From: JAAYZK01 sp964535025 | GTDB lineage: Bacteria; Planctomycetota; Phycisphaerae; SM23-33; FEN-1343 | Reading direction: 5' to 3' | DNA: 17,964 nucleotides | Assembly (NCBI GenBank): GCA_964535025.1 | Contig: CAZHRW010000216.1 | Coordinates: 1-17,964, forward strand | Shown here: piece by piece, positions 7,484-14,966 of the stretch | Layout of the letters: the number at the start of each line of letters is the position of its first letter | Position numbering within the stretch: position 1 is the first letter of the stretch | Made by a program: the position numbers and the translations under genes | The notes under the pieces: generated by a model | What the model was told of the DNA's origin: nothing | Seen by the model: the letters and a program-made list of their open reading frames with translations, nothing else | Databases searched by the model: none

Positions 7484-9181
7484 ATGGGTTTCCTCAAACG
7501 ACACGGATTCTACCTCGCCCTGGTGGCCGGGCTGGTCATCATCAATGGTGCCCTGTACGCGATGATGATCCGTCCGTGGGGCACGGGCGCGGCCGAGGGT
7601 CTGGAACAGAAGGTACAGCAATCCAAGGAGATCGGCAACCTCCGCCGCGGGGGCAAGAACGCCGACCAGGTCAAGGCCGAGCAGCAGCGCGTCGAGACCA
7701 TCAAGAAGAATTACACCGAGATGATGAATGTCGCGCGGCAGACCAACCGCCGGGGGCGCGAGCCGCTGGAAATGACGTCCGCCACAGGCGAGACCTTCCC
7801 CATCTTCCCCGTCGATGAAGAACGTTACGAGAACGAATCGGTCCGCTTCGGATTTGCCGAACGATACACCGAGGCCATGGACGACCTGTTCGCCAGCCTC
7901 AACGCCACCCTGCCCCCCACGCAGCAGGAGATCGATACGGCGACCCGGTTGATGATCAACTACATGGAGAAGAAGCTCCCCGGGGAGAGCGAGGATGCCC
8001 CGGTGGTGCTTCCGGCCGGCGTCGACCCCCCGAGCGATTACACCGGTGCGCCGACCGATACCGGCAGGTACGGACCCGGCCGCGGCACCGACATGTACGA
8101 CCCCACTGGTGGGACCGACATGTATGGCCCGGGCGCGGGAACCGACATGTACGGCCCGGGCGCGGGAACCAGGATGTACGGACCCGGCGCCGGCACCGAC
8201 ATGTACGACCCCGCCGGCGGGCGCACCGCACGGACCGGCAGGGGCGCGCGGACCGACCCGGCAAGGGAGGTCGACCCTGCCGAGGCCCAGAAACTGGCGA
8301 TCCAGAATCTCGAGATCCTCCGGACCACAAAGCCCGGCACGTCGCTCTATGCCGACCGATACCTCGCCTTCCATGATTACATCCTGCCCCAGGATGAAAG
8401 GGCCGACATGGCCGACATGTGGAAGGCCCAGGCGAACTACTGGCTGCACAAGTACGTCGTCGACACCATCAAGGCCACCAACGGTGACGGGGCCACCATC
8501 GAAGACGCCGTGGTCAAACGCCTCGTCCAGATCAACATCGGCCAGGCCCCCGCCAACCGATCCACGATCGGCGCCATGACCCTCTACGAAGGCGAATCGG
8601 AACCCGCCGCTGCCGCCGGCGATACACGTGATGCCGCCGGCGCCGGGACCGGCACTGCGGGGGCCGGGTACGACGGCGGCACCGGGATGCCCGGGTACGG
8701 CGGCGGCACCGGGATGCCCGGGGACGGCGGCGGCACCACCGAGTCGGACGTCGTGCAACAGCTGACTGAACGGACCTGCACACAACGGTATGACGTGGTC
8801 AATTTCGACCTGACCGTTGTGGCGTCCTCATCGCAGTTGCACCAGTTCCTCAAGAATTTGGTGTCCAACGGATTCTACACGATCCAGAAGATCGAGCAGT
8901 ACGAGACCAACCCGGTCCGGACCGTCAATGCCGGGACCCGGCCGACAAGGGGCGCGGACAGGCCGTCGGAATACTATTACGGATCCCAGCCGGTCGTCAC
9001 GGCGGTGATCCACATCGAGGCGCTGTTTTTCACCGATTGGGAACGCGACCTGATGCCTGTTGAGATGCTCCAGCGCCTGCCGGACGAGGCGCTGCGCCCG
9101 GAAGACGAGCAGCGCATCGCAGCGGCCTCTGCCGGCATGACCGATGCCGGGACGCACGGCCAGAACACGTACGGAAACTGA
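7484..9181 (+). CDS. PilO-like bitopic inner-membrane protein with two internal repeat arrays
   Basis: A 565-aa protein. The ATG at 7484 follows GGAGA. It has a short cytoplasmic N-terminus, one membrane helix (about 9-28), a charged coiled-coil-like stretch (about 38-75), then a periplasmic region. Residues about 435-475 (RYDVVNFDLTVV, then SSSQLHQFLKNLV and a Phe-Tyr-x-Ile-x-x-Ile strand) resemble the beta-alpha-beta fold of PilO, which pairs with PilN to form the periplasmic ring between platform and secretin. A second strand-rich segment follows at about 505-522. Position right after PilM-PilN supports PilO. Typical PilO is about 200 aa; the excess is low-complexity insertions, namely five GTDMY-type repeats (201-241) and two YxGGTGMPG repeats (396-413). 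The region between them (about 260-375), with DRYLAFHDYILP and WKAQANYWLHKYVVDTIKA, is globular and unknown to me. The PilO call is by architecture and order, not strong sequence identity. Confidence 0.65.
   Translation: MGFLKRHGFYLALVAGLVIINGALYAMMIRPWGTGAAEGLEQKVQQSKEIGNLRRGGKNADQVKAEQQRVETIKKNYTEMMNVARQTNRRGREPLEMTSATGETFPIFPVDEERYENESVRFGFAERYTEAMDDLFASLNATLPPTQQEIDTATRLMINYMEKKLPGESEDAPVVLPAGVDPPSDYTGAPTDTGRYGPGRGTDMYDPTGGTDMYGPGAGTDMYGPGAGTRMYGPGAGTDMYDPAGGRTARTGRGARTDPAREVDPAEAQKLAIQNLEILRTTKPGTSLYADRYLAFHDYILPQDERADMADMWKAQANYWLHKYVVDTIKATNGDGATIEDAVVKRLVQINIGQAPANRSTIGAMTLYEGESEPAAAAGDTRDAAGAGTGTAGAGYDGGTGMPGYGGGTGMPGDGGGTTESDVVQQLTERTCTQRYDVVNFDLTVVASSSQLHQFLKNLVSNGFYTIQKIEQYETNPVRTVNAGTRPTRGADRPSEYYYGSQPVVTAVIHIEALFFTDWERDLMPVEMLQRLPDEALRPEDEQRIAAASAGMTDAGTHGQNTYGN
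8063..8218 (+). repeat. 27-bp in-frame tandem repeat, array 2 (five GTDMY-type units)
   Basis: Units start every 27 bp exactly (Asp or Arg codons at 8090, 8117, 8144, 8171 and 8198). They encode nine residues of the form GTDMY-[DG]-P-[TG]-[GA]; unit four has GTRMY. Adjacent units are nearly identical in DNA, which suggests recent slippage or unequal exchange. There are no unique spacers, so it is not CRISPR. Confidence 0.92.
8669..8737 (+). repeat. second 27-bp in-frame repeat in the PilO-like gene
   Basis: Two near-identical 27-bp units and a partial third, at 8669, 8696 and 8723, encode YDGGTGMPG, YGGGTGMPG and DGGGT. The unit length equals that of the GTDMY array, and GTGM may be a diverged relative of GTDM. 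Confidence 0.85.
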
Positions 9182-9205
9182 ATGAGCGTTGGAGTACGAA
9201 CCCCT

Positions 9206-9235
9206 GGGTGGCTCGTCCCGCGGGACACCCGTTTT
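9206..9235 (+). terminator. terminator-like hairpin between operon genes (possible attenuator)
   Basis: Two short stems (GGGT 9206-9209 with ACCC 9227-9230, and GTCC 9215-9218 with GGAC 9223-9226) form an interrupted hairpin followed by GTTTTC at 9231-9236. It lies in the 74-bp gap before the third platform gene, 20 bp upstream of its start. It could reduce read-through; the stem is imperfect. Confidence 0.3.
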
Positions 9236-9255
9236 CAGTGGTAGGAGGCCGACGC

Positions 9256-11292
9256 GTGGCCAAGACAGATCAGCCCGGACTCATCGAACTGCACGCCGAG
9301 AAGATCGCACTGGCCCTCTCAGCGGTGATCATGCTCGTCGTTGGGTATCTGTGGGTGTACAAAAGCCCGAATGTCACGACCGAGGTCGGCACCGCACACG
9401 AGCCTGTCCCGCCCGCCGAAATCGACCCCACCCTGCTGGCGACCGCCGAACAGGTCCGCTCCCAGATCGAAAGCCTGCCCGCGGAGGAGTACGATCCGGA
9501 CCCCGCCGACGAAAAGTTGAGAAGACGACTGGCCAATCCGCTGGGGCACGAACCGCCCGAGTCGCTGGTTCCGATCACCGAAGGACCGGCCGGGCGGGAG
9601 ATGGCCGAAGGGCCGATTGGCGGCAAAGATATCGACGCCATGCCCGAGTTGCCTCCGCTGGATGAGTTGGACGTCTGGATCGGCCACGAGTCGATCGCGG
9701 AGGCGTCGCGCCAGGGGCGGATGATGACCGGCGGCACCGTCAAGGATGTGACCGTCGCCCACGTGACAGCCGTCCTGGATTACGAGCACCTGGTCAATAC
9801 CTGGCAGCAGGCCCTCAACGAGACAGGCACCCCCCTGGACATCCGATTCGTCCGCGTGGTGGCCCTCCGCCAGAAACGACAGTCGGACGGCGACTGGGGG
9901 CCCAGCGAGGAGATTGAGACGGCCCGGGCGACGGATTTCGCCACCGGCGCCGACACTCCGGGCGTGGGCCTTCTCGAGCTGCCAACCTACACCGGCAAGA
10001 ACTACCCCGAAGTTCGCGCGGCCCTCGACGCCCTCGCGCAGCGCGGCGTGCAACAGGCGATTCTCCAGCCGGACTACCCCCGGGTCTACTGGCCCGAAGC
10101 GAAAGGGTTCGGCGGGTGGATGCATCATCTGCCCCCCACCAGCGTCAGTAACCTGGAAGACGCCATCTTCTGGCCCAATCAGGAGCCGGACACGTCAGGC
10201 TTGGCGGTCGACATGCGGTCGCTCAGGACCACCCGGCGTGAGAGCGAACGCGACCGCAGGACCGGCCCCGGCCCCGGAACCGGAACCGACATGTACGGGC
10301 GCGGCGGCAGGACTGCCGGCGCCGGGACCGACATGTACGATCCCACCGGCGGGACCATGTATGACCCCACCGGCGGAACCGGCGGTGCCAGGGCCACGAG
10401 GCGCCCCACCGGCCGGACCGACGCGACGGAGGCGCGCCGCGCTCAAGCTGAGCGTGCTGTCCAGCAGGCGTTGGAAGCCCTCGAGGAGGCGGATGAAGCC
10501 TTGCGGGCCGGGCAGACCGACGACGCGCTGGGGCTCTACGAGCGAGCCGAAAGGTTCCTGGCACGAGCCAGCGAATATGACGCCGGCGCCGGAAACATCT
10601 CCGAAGCCATGCGGCGGGTCGAGGAGGGCAAGCGCCGGGCGCAACTGCCAGTCGTCACCCGCCTGCCCCTGCTGGGAAACATGTGCCAGGCAGGCAAGAT
10701 ACAGCTCTGGCTGCACGATAACACCTGCGAGCCGGGCGAGGTCTACCGCTACAAGCTTCGCCTGGAGGTCTGCAATCCTCTGTTCATCCATATCACCCCC
10801 ACCACGCGTGAGGACGATGCGCCGACGCCGGTCCTGGAGACGACAAGCGACTGGTCCGAACCGATCCAGGCGCCCCGGCGGACGGAGTTCTTCCTGACTG
10901 ATGCGGCCGGTGACGGCATGCGGATCACGATCTTCCGGCGAACCTATGGACAGGTGCTCGCCCAGAAGGTGACGGTGTCCGTCGGCGATCCGATCGGATC
11001 GGTCGAATCCCGCCCGTATCTCGACCTGCTCACCCGTCAGCCGGCGGCCGAACCGCTGGAGGTCGATTTCTCGACCGGGTATATCCTGGTCGATTTCGAC
11101 GACGACAAGACGATCGCCCCGCGAGGGGTGAACCGTAAGACGGCCCAGGCGACGCTGCTGGCGCCGGATGGAACCCTCGTCACCCGCACGGTCGCCGACG
11201 ACCGCGGGGGGTCACGCTATCGCCAGTTGGCCCGGGACAGCCGCGAGGCCGAGCAGCAGTTGGATCAACTCGCCCAGCCGCTACGGCCCTGA
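9256..11292 (+). CDS. unrecognised bitopic envelope protein in the PilP position
   Basis: A 678-aa protein. GTG at 9256 is preferred to the in-frame GTG at 9208 because AGGAGG (9243-9248) lies seven bases upstream. It has a short charged N-terminus, one membrane helix (about 17-35), then a long periplasmic part. Residues about 132-310 are globular and unknown (LPPLDELDVWIGHES; later YPRVYWPEAKGFGGWMHHLPP). The GTDMY repeats lie at about 340-383. A TPR- or coiled-coil-like helical segment follows (about 394-465, QALEALEEADEALRAGQTDDAL). The C-terminal domain (about 466-678) is beta-rich with three Cys (477, 491, 506) around WLHDNTCEPGEVYRYKL. It is third after the PilM-PilN fusion and the PilO-like protein and upstream of the secretin, the place of PilP, which links platform and secretin. 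PilP, however, is a lipoprotein of about 170 aa, and no lipobox is visible. Function is inferred from context only. A strong terminator follows. Confidence 0.8.
   Translation: MAKTDQPGLIELHAEKIALALSAVIMLVVGYLWVYKSPNVTTEVGTAHEPVPPAEIDPTLLATAEQVRSQIESLPAEEYDPDPADEKLRRRLANPLGHEPPESLVPITEGPAGREMAEGPIGGKDIDAMPELPPLDELDVWIGHESIAEASRQGRMMTGGTVKDVTVAHVTAVLDYEHLVNTWQQALNETGTPLDIRFVRVVALRQKRQSDGDWGPSEEIETARATDFATGADTPGVGLLELPTYTGKNYPEVRAALDALAQRGVQQAILQPDYPRVYWPEAKGFGGWMHHLPPTSVSNLEDAIFWPNQEPDTSGLAVDMRSLRTTRRESERDRRTGPGPGTGTDMYGRGGRTAGAGTDMYDPTGGTMYDPTGGTGGARATRRPTGRTDATEARRAQAERAVQQALEALEEADEALRAGQTDDALGLYERAERFLARASEYDAGAGNISEAMRRVEEGKRRAQLPVVTRLPLLGNMCQAGKIQLWLHDNTCEPGEVYRYKLRLEVCNPLFIHITPTTREDDAPTPVLETTSDWSEPIQAPRRTEFFLTDAAGDGMRITIFRRTYGQVLAQKVTVSVGDPIGSVESRPYLDLLTRQPAAEPLEVDFSTGYILVDFDDDKTIAPRGVNRKTAQATLLAPDGTLVTRTVADDRGGSRYRQLARDSREAEQQLDQLAQPLRP
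10276..10386 (+). repeat. in-frame GTDMY repeat, array 3
   Basis: Two exact GTDMY copies (residues 343-347 and 357-361) and one shortened copy that lacks the Asp (GTMY) are joined by GRGG and DPTGG linkers. The array is less regular than array 2 but has the same ACCGACATGTA core twice. Confidence 0.85.
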
Positions 11293-11358
11293 CGCCGGGA
11301 GCCGGCCATGAGCTTGCTATAAGAGCATGATAGAGCCAGAATTCCAGCCGGGTCGCCG

Positions 11359-11404
11359 CCCCCCGCTGTCTGCCGTCTCACCGGTGACGGGCGGGGGGTG
11401 TTTT
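11359..11404 (+). terminator. intrinsic terminator ending the platform operon
   Basis: CCCCCCGC (11359-11366) pairs perfectly with GCGGGGGG (11391-11398). An inner CCGTC/GACGG stem is at 11373-11377 and 11386-11390, and TTTT follows (11401-11404). It separates transcription of the three platform genes from that of the secretin gene. Confidence 0.75.
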
Positions 11405-11451
11405 CCTGCGCATTGCCATTGCCTTAGGGAAGATTCCACACCACTTTTAGC

Positions 11452-11480
11452 TTGCAAGCCATCGGGCCGTCGCTTATCTT
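11452..11480 (+). promoter_or_regulatory. putative secretin gene promoter
   Basis: TTGCAA (11452-11457), a 17-bp spacer and TATCTT (11475-11480) give four of six consensus bases in each box. The site lies about 50 bp after the terminator, which makes an independent promoter likely. The start would be near 11487, about 215 nt before the TTG start codon. Confidence 0.5.
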
Positions 11481-11486
11481 TTTCTG

Positions 11487-11701
11487 CACGGCCCGGGTGC
11501 CTCCCGGGGCCCTACCAACCTGGCGTTGAAGTCATAAGTTCGGTGCGATGCAGGGCGGAGACGGCCTCTTTGCACCCGGCGCGAGTAACACCGGAGGTGC
11601 CACGAGTCATTCCATGGTGTTCAGCCCGTCAGGACGCATGTCCGCCACGGGCTGCAGGAATGGACGGCCCCGACCTTCGGCTGAGCTGAAAGGAGAAAGC
11701 C
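11487..11701 (+). promoter_or_regulatory. long structured leader of the secretin mRNA
   Basis: No CDS is supported in this stretch. If transcribed from 11452-11480, the RNA would begin with an 8-bp G/C hairpin (11490-11497 with 11503-11511, one bulged G). A 5-bp closing stem (11542-11546 with 11572-11576) and a two-part stem-loop (CAGCCCGT 11622-11629 with ACGGGCTG 11647-11654, inner GGAC/GTCC) follow. A small hairpin (11676-11681 with 11685-11690) ends one base before the GGAG Shine-Dalgarno sequence at 11692-11695. I match it to no known riboswitch. The layout suits translational control or 5'-end mRNA stabilisation. Confidence 0.35.
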
Positions 11702-14700
11702 TTGCAATTTCTCAAGACGTTCGGATGCAGCGTGATCGCATTCGGCATCCTCATGACCGTCGCCGGCCCGGCCTCGGCGCAGGACGCCGATACCGACACG
11801 GCTAAGGCGTTGCTCTCGCGGGGCATTGAGCTGTTCGAGGCCATGCGGTACGACGAGGCCCAGCAGACGTTGCTGGAAATCGACCCGGCGCAGTTGCCCG
11901 GCGACGAGGACCGAGCGCAACTGGAGACCTACATCAACAGCGTCAGCGTCGCCATGGTTCAGCAAGCCGCCGCCCGCGAGTCGTTCACCCGGGCGCGCCG
12001 GATGCTGAACGACGGCCAGTTCGCCGAAGCCGAGGCGATGTTCGCCCGGGTGATCGCCAACGAGTACGTTCCCGGCCCTCTGAAGAAGGACGCCCAGTCG
12101 CTGATGGCGGTGGCCACCGCCAAACGCCAGCGCCGTCAATCCCAGGCCGCCGAGGAGGACCAGGCCGAGTCCCCCGCCGGTGACGGCGCCGTCGCGGCCG
12201 ACACCGGGGACCAGGCCGAGGCCCAGTTGCAGGAAGCAGCGGCGGGCGACGAGGCCGCCGGGGACGCCCGCATCACCGAAGCGATGGCCACCGCCTCGCC
12301 CCGCCAGACCGAGGAAGCTGATCAACCCACCGGCGATGAACCGGCCATCGAAGAGTCGGTAGCCGAAGAACCGGCCGCCGACCAGCCGGTCGAGGACCCC
12401 GCCGCCCAAGACGCCCCCCTGGATCCCGAGGCGCAGCGCCGTCTGGCCGCTCAGGCGGCCGCGATCCGTGCCAAGGCCGAGGCCCGGCGGCTTGTCGATC
12501 AGGGTCGTATGGCGCTGGAAGTCGATAACGCCGCCAAGGCCGCCGAGTTGTTCCGACGGGCCCTGGACGTCGCGCCCCAGATGGCCGAAGCTCAGCAGGG
12601 CCTGGACCAGGCGACGGCCCTGTTGGATCGCACGCCTTCCGGTTCAATGGCCACGCTGATCCGCAACCGTCGGATCGTCCTGCAGCAGGCCCGGGTGGAT
12701 TTCGACAAGGCCATGGCCGAGGCCCGGCGGTTGCTCGCCGGCGCCGACAAAGGGGCGGATTTCCGCACTGCAGCCGAGCGGGCGGATTACGCGATCAGCA
12801 TTCTCGAGGCCAACAAGCAGTTCTTCCCCACGAATGACTACACCACCCGCAAGGCCCAGGCCGAAGGGCTCAGCGACCGCATCGCCGAGGAGCACGACTA
12901 CTGGCAGCGCGGGCAGGCCCGTCGCCAGCAGGAACAGGCCACCGAATCCGCCGAGGCTTACCGCCGTGCCCAGTTGAGCCAGCGGCTGGCCAAGATCGAG
13001 ACCCTCATGGAACGCGCCCGCGGCCTGGAACGGGAACAGAATTGGGACCAGGCCATTGAGACGGCCCAGGAGATTCTCCGGCTGGAACCCCACCATGCGT
13101 GGGCTGCCGCCAAGGTCGAGGCGTGGCGTCAGTTCTCCCAGGTCGAACAGCAGGCCCGGTATCACGACGAGCGACTCAACCAGGAGCGAGAACACATCGT
13201 CGCCCTCGAACGCGACAAGACGCCCTGGTACGAAATCCTGCGGTTCCCCAAGAACTGGGATGACATCACCCGACGCCGTGCCATGGCCGGCAGAGAGCAC
13301 GATTCGCCCGCCGATCGTGAGACCCGTCAGAAGCTCGAAGAGATCCAACCCGTCGTGCAGTTCGACGAGTCGCCATTCGAAGAAGTCATCACCTACCTCA
13401 AAACGGTGACCGAGGCCAACATCTCGCCGAACTGGGCCGAACTGGACAGCGTCGGCGTCGACCGCGATACCCCGGTCAGGCTCGAGTTGACCAACGTCAC
13501 GGCCGCACGGGCCCTCGATGAGATTCTCGAGCGCCTCGGCAGCCTGGAGCCCCTGACCTACACCATCCGGGGCGGCGTCGTGACGATCACCACCGAGAGA
13601 AGCCTGGCCAGCTTTGCCGAACCCCGCGTCTACGATATCAGCGATCTGCTGGTCACCACGCCCGACTTCGTCGGTCCCGAGATGGATCTCGACACCGGCG
13701 GCGGCGGTGACGGCGGCGGCGGCGATAGCCCATTCGGTGATCGAGGCGGTCAAGGGGGGGGAGGATATCAGGATGGGGGCTCCGCCGGCCAGGAGCGCCA
13801 GTTCCAGATCCAGCGGCTCCTCGAAGCTGTACAGGCCACCGCCCCGGGAACCTGGAGCGATGAGGGCCAAGTCGATGCGATCGGCTCGGTCCGAGAGTTC
13901 AACGGACAGTTCATCATCTACCAGACGCCGGCCATCCACGAGAAAATCGAAAACTTGTTCAACGATCTCCGCGATGCCCAAGCCATCACGATCAGCGTCG
14001 AGTACCGGACGATCACCGTTTCCAGCGGTTTCCTCAACGACGTCGGGCTCTCGCTGAACTTCTTCCTGAACACCGGTAGCGAGACGGCCCGGACCGGCAC
14101 GGTCGACCCCATCACCGGCGCCCGCGTCCTATCTACCGGCTCGTCGGCCCTGCCCCAATGGGCCAATACCTCGGCCTGGAGTAACCACCTGACGGCCCTC
14201 GGCGCCTCGCAGCGGTCGTCGGCGTTCACCGCTTTCCCCGCCACCGAAGTGCCCAACAACATCGCCAACGTGGCCAGCAGCGCCACCGGCGGCAGTGGCG
14301 CCATGTTCCTGCAGGGCTCATTCCTCGACGACATCCAGGTCGATTTCCTCGTCCGCGCCACCCAGGCCGATCAGCGGACCATGTCGTTCATCGCCCCGCG
14401 GGTCTCCATGTCCAACGGGCAGCGCGCGTTCATGATGATCGGCACCGAGCAGGCCTACGTCGAGGACCTGGAAATCGTGACCGCCGAGAACGTCGCCGAG
14501 TACGACCCGGAACCGGGCACGATTTGGACGGGCAACGTCCTGGATGTGCAGGCGACCGCCTCCCAGGACCGCCGGTACGTGACGCTGACGTTGCGGCCGT
14601 TCACCAGCAAGGTCATTGACATGTTCGAGTACGCCGTCGAGGAGACCGTTCTCAGTGAAGACACCGGCTCGCGCTCGGGTGTCATCCAGTTGCCGCTGCG

Positions 14701-14944
14701 ATTCGTCAACCAGGTCAACACGACCGTCACCGTTCCCGACGGTGGAACGCTGCTGATCGCCGGGGAACGACGGGCCGGGGATGTGACACGGGAGATGGGC
14801 GTGCCCATCCTCAACAAGATCCCGATCATCAACCGGCTGTTCTCCAACCGCAGCATGAGCCGTGATGAGCACATCACCCTCCTGCTGGTCAAACCGACGA
14901 TCATCATCAACCGGGAGTACGAGGAAGACCTCTACCCCCAGTAA
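11702..14944 (+). CDS. large TPR-containing secretin (PilQ/GspD superfamily)
   Basis: A 1080-aa outer-membrane channel subunit. The start is TTG at 11702, six bases after GGAG, and opens a signal peptide (hydrophobic core about 9-24, Ala-Ser-Ala site at 24-26). TPR-like helices lie at about 32-115, 258-307 and 426-485. An Ala/Glu/Asp-rich acidic linker is at about 140-240 and coiled-coil sequence at about 485-520. An N0/STN-like domain is at about 544-640 (QFDESPFEEVITYL; LTNVTAARALDEIL), followed by VYDISDLL (643-650). Next are a Gly-rich linker (about 664-698) and a short N-domain (WSDEG to IENLFNDL). The secretin core runs from about 762 to 1075 and includes VPDGGTLLIAGE (1011-1022) and PILNKIPIINRLF, the family signature. 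Most secretins are 600-750 aa; the excess is the periplasmic helical part, which may bind peptidoglycan or the platform. It follows the PilM-PilN, PilO-like and P-slot genes as pilQ does in pilMNOPQ, so it probably forms their outer-membrane pore. PilQ versus GspD cannot be decided from the sequence. Confidence 0.93.
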   Translation: MQFLKTFGCSVIAFGILMTVAGPASAQDADTDTAKALLSRGIELFEAMRYDEAQQTLLEIDPAQLPGDEDRAQLETYINSVSVAMVQQAAARESFTRARRMLNDGQFAEAEAMFARVIANEYVPGPLKKDAQSLMAVATAKRQRRQSQAAEEDQAESPAGDGAVAADTGDQAEAQLQEAAAGDEAAGDARITEAMATASPRQTEEADQPTGDEPAIEESVAEEPAADQPVEDPAAQDAPLDPEAQRRLAAQAAAIRAKAEARRLVDQGRMALEVDNAAKAAELFRRALDVAPQMAEAQQGLDQATALLDRTPSGSMATLIRNRRIVLQQARVDFDKAMAEARRLLAGADKGADFRTAAERADYAISILEANKQFFPTNDYTTRKAQAEGLSDRIAEEHDYWQRGQARRQQEQATESAEAYRRAQLSQRLAKIETLMERARGLEREQNWDQAIETAQEILRLEPHHAWAAAKVEAWRQFSQVEQQARYHDERLNQEREHIVALERDKTPWYEILRFPKNWDDITRRRAMAGREHDSPADRETRQKLEEIQPVVQFDESPFEEVITYLKTVTEANISPNWAELDSVGVDRDTPVRLELTNVTAARALDEILERLGSLEPLTYTIRGGVVTITTERSLASFAEPRVYDISDLLVTTPDFVGPEMDLDTGGGGDGGGGDSPFGDRGGQGGGGYQDGGSAGQERQFQIQRLLEAVQATAPGTWSDEGQVDAIGSVREFNGQFIIYQTPAIHEKIENLFNDLRDAQAITISVEYRTITVSSGFLNDVGLSLNFFLNTGSETARTGTVDPITGARVLSTGSSALPQWANTSAWSNHLTALGASQRSSAFTAFPATEVPNNIANVASSATGGSGAMFLQGSFLDDIQVDFLVRATQADQRTMSFIAPRVSMSNGQRAFMMIGTEQAYVEDLEIVTAENVAEYDPEPGTIWTGNVLDVQATASQDRRYVTLTLRPFTSKVIDMFEYAVEETVLSEDTGSRSGVIQLPLRFVNQVNTTVTVPDGGTLLIAGERRAGDVTREMGVPILNKIPIINRLFSNRSMSRDEHITLLLVKPTIIINREYEEDLYPQ

Positions 14945-14966
14945 GCCCTCGCCCACTGGCGAATCC

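Noticed and set aside
5182..7497. A 771-codon open frame on the minus strand, fully antisense to the PilM-PilN gene
   Set aside because: It is a by-product of strong G/C third-position bias. The plus frame has PilM motifs and a Shine-Dalgarno sequence; the minus frame has repetitive His/Gly/Val composition without a family match.
8063..8218. Regular 27-bp repeats as a CRISPR array
   Set aside because: Units are contiguous with no spacers, lie in frame inside a gene, and there are no cas genes.
7235..8785. A 516-codon minus-strand open frame with Val-Gly-Ala repeats opposite the PilO-like gene
   Set aside because: Its repeats are the reverse complement of the plus-strand GTDMY array; no start signal or homology supports it.
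9208..9255. Upstream GTG at 9208 as start of the P-slot protein
   Set aside because: It lies inside the intergenic hairpin and lacks a good Shine-Dalgarno sequence, while AGGAGG is well placed for GTG 9256 and the membrane helix follows directly.
11487..11701. The secretin leader as a cyclic-di-GMP (GEMM) riboswitch
   Set aside because: I could not find the conserved GEMM core elements in the expected order; only generic hairpins are visible.
12644..13981. A 445-codon minus-strand open frame inside the secretin gene
   Set aside because: Antisense shadow of a well supported secretin in GC-rich DNA.
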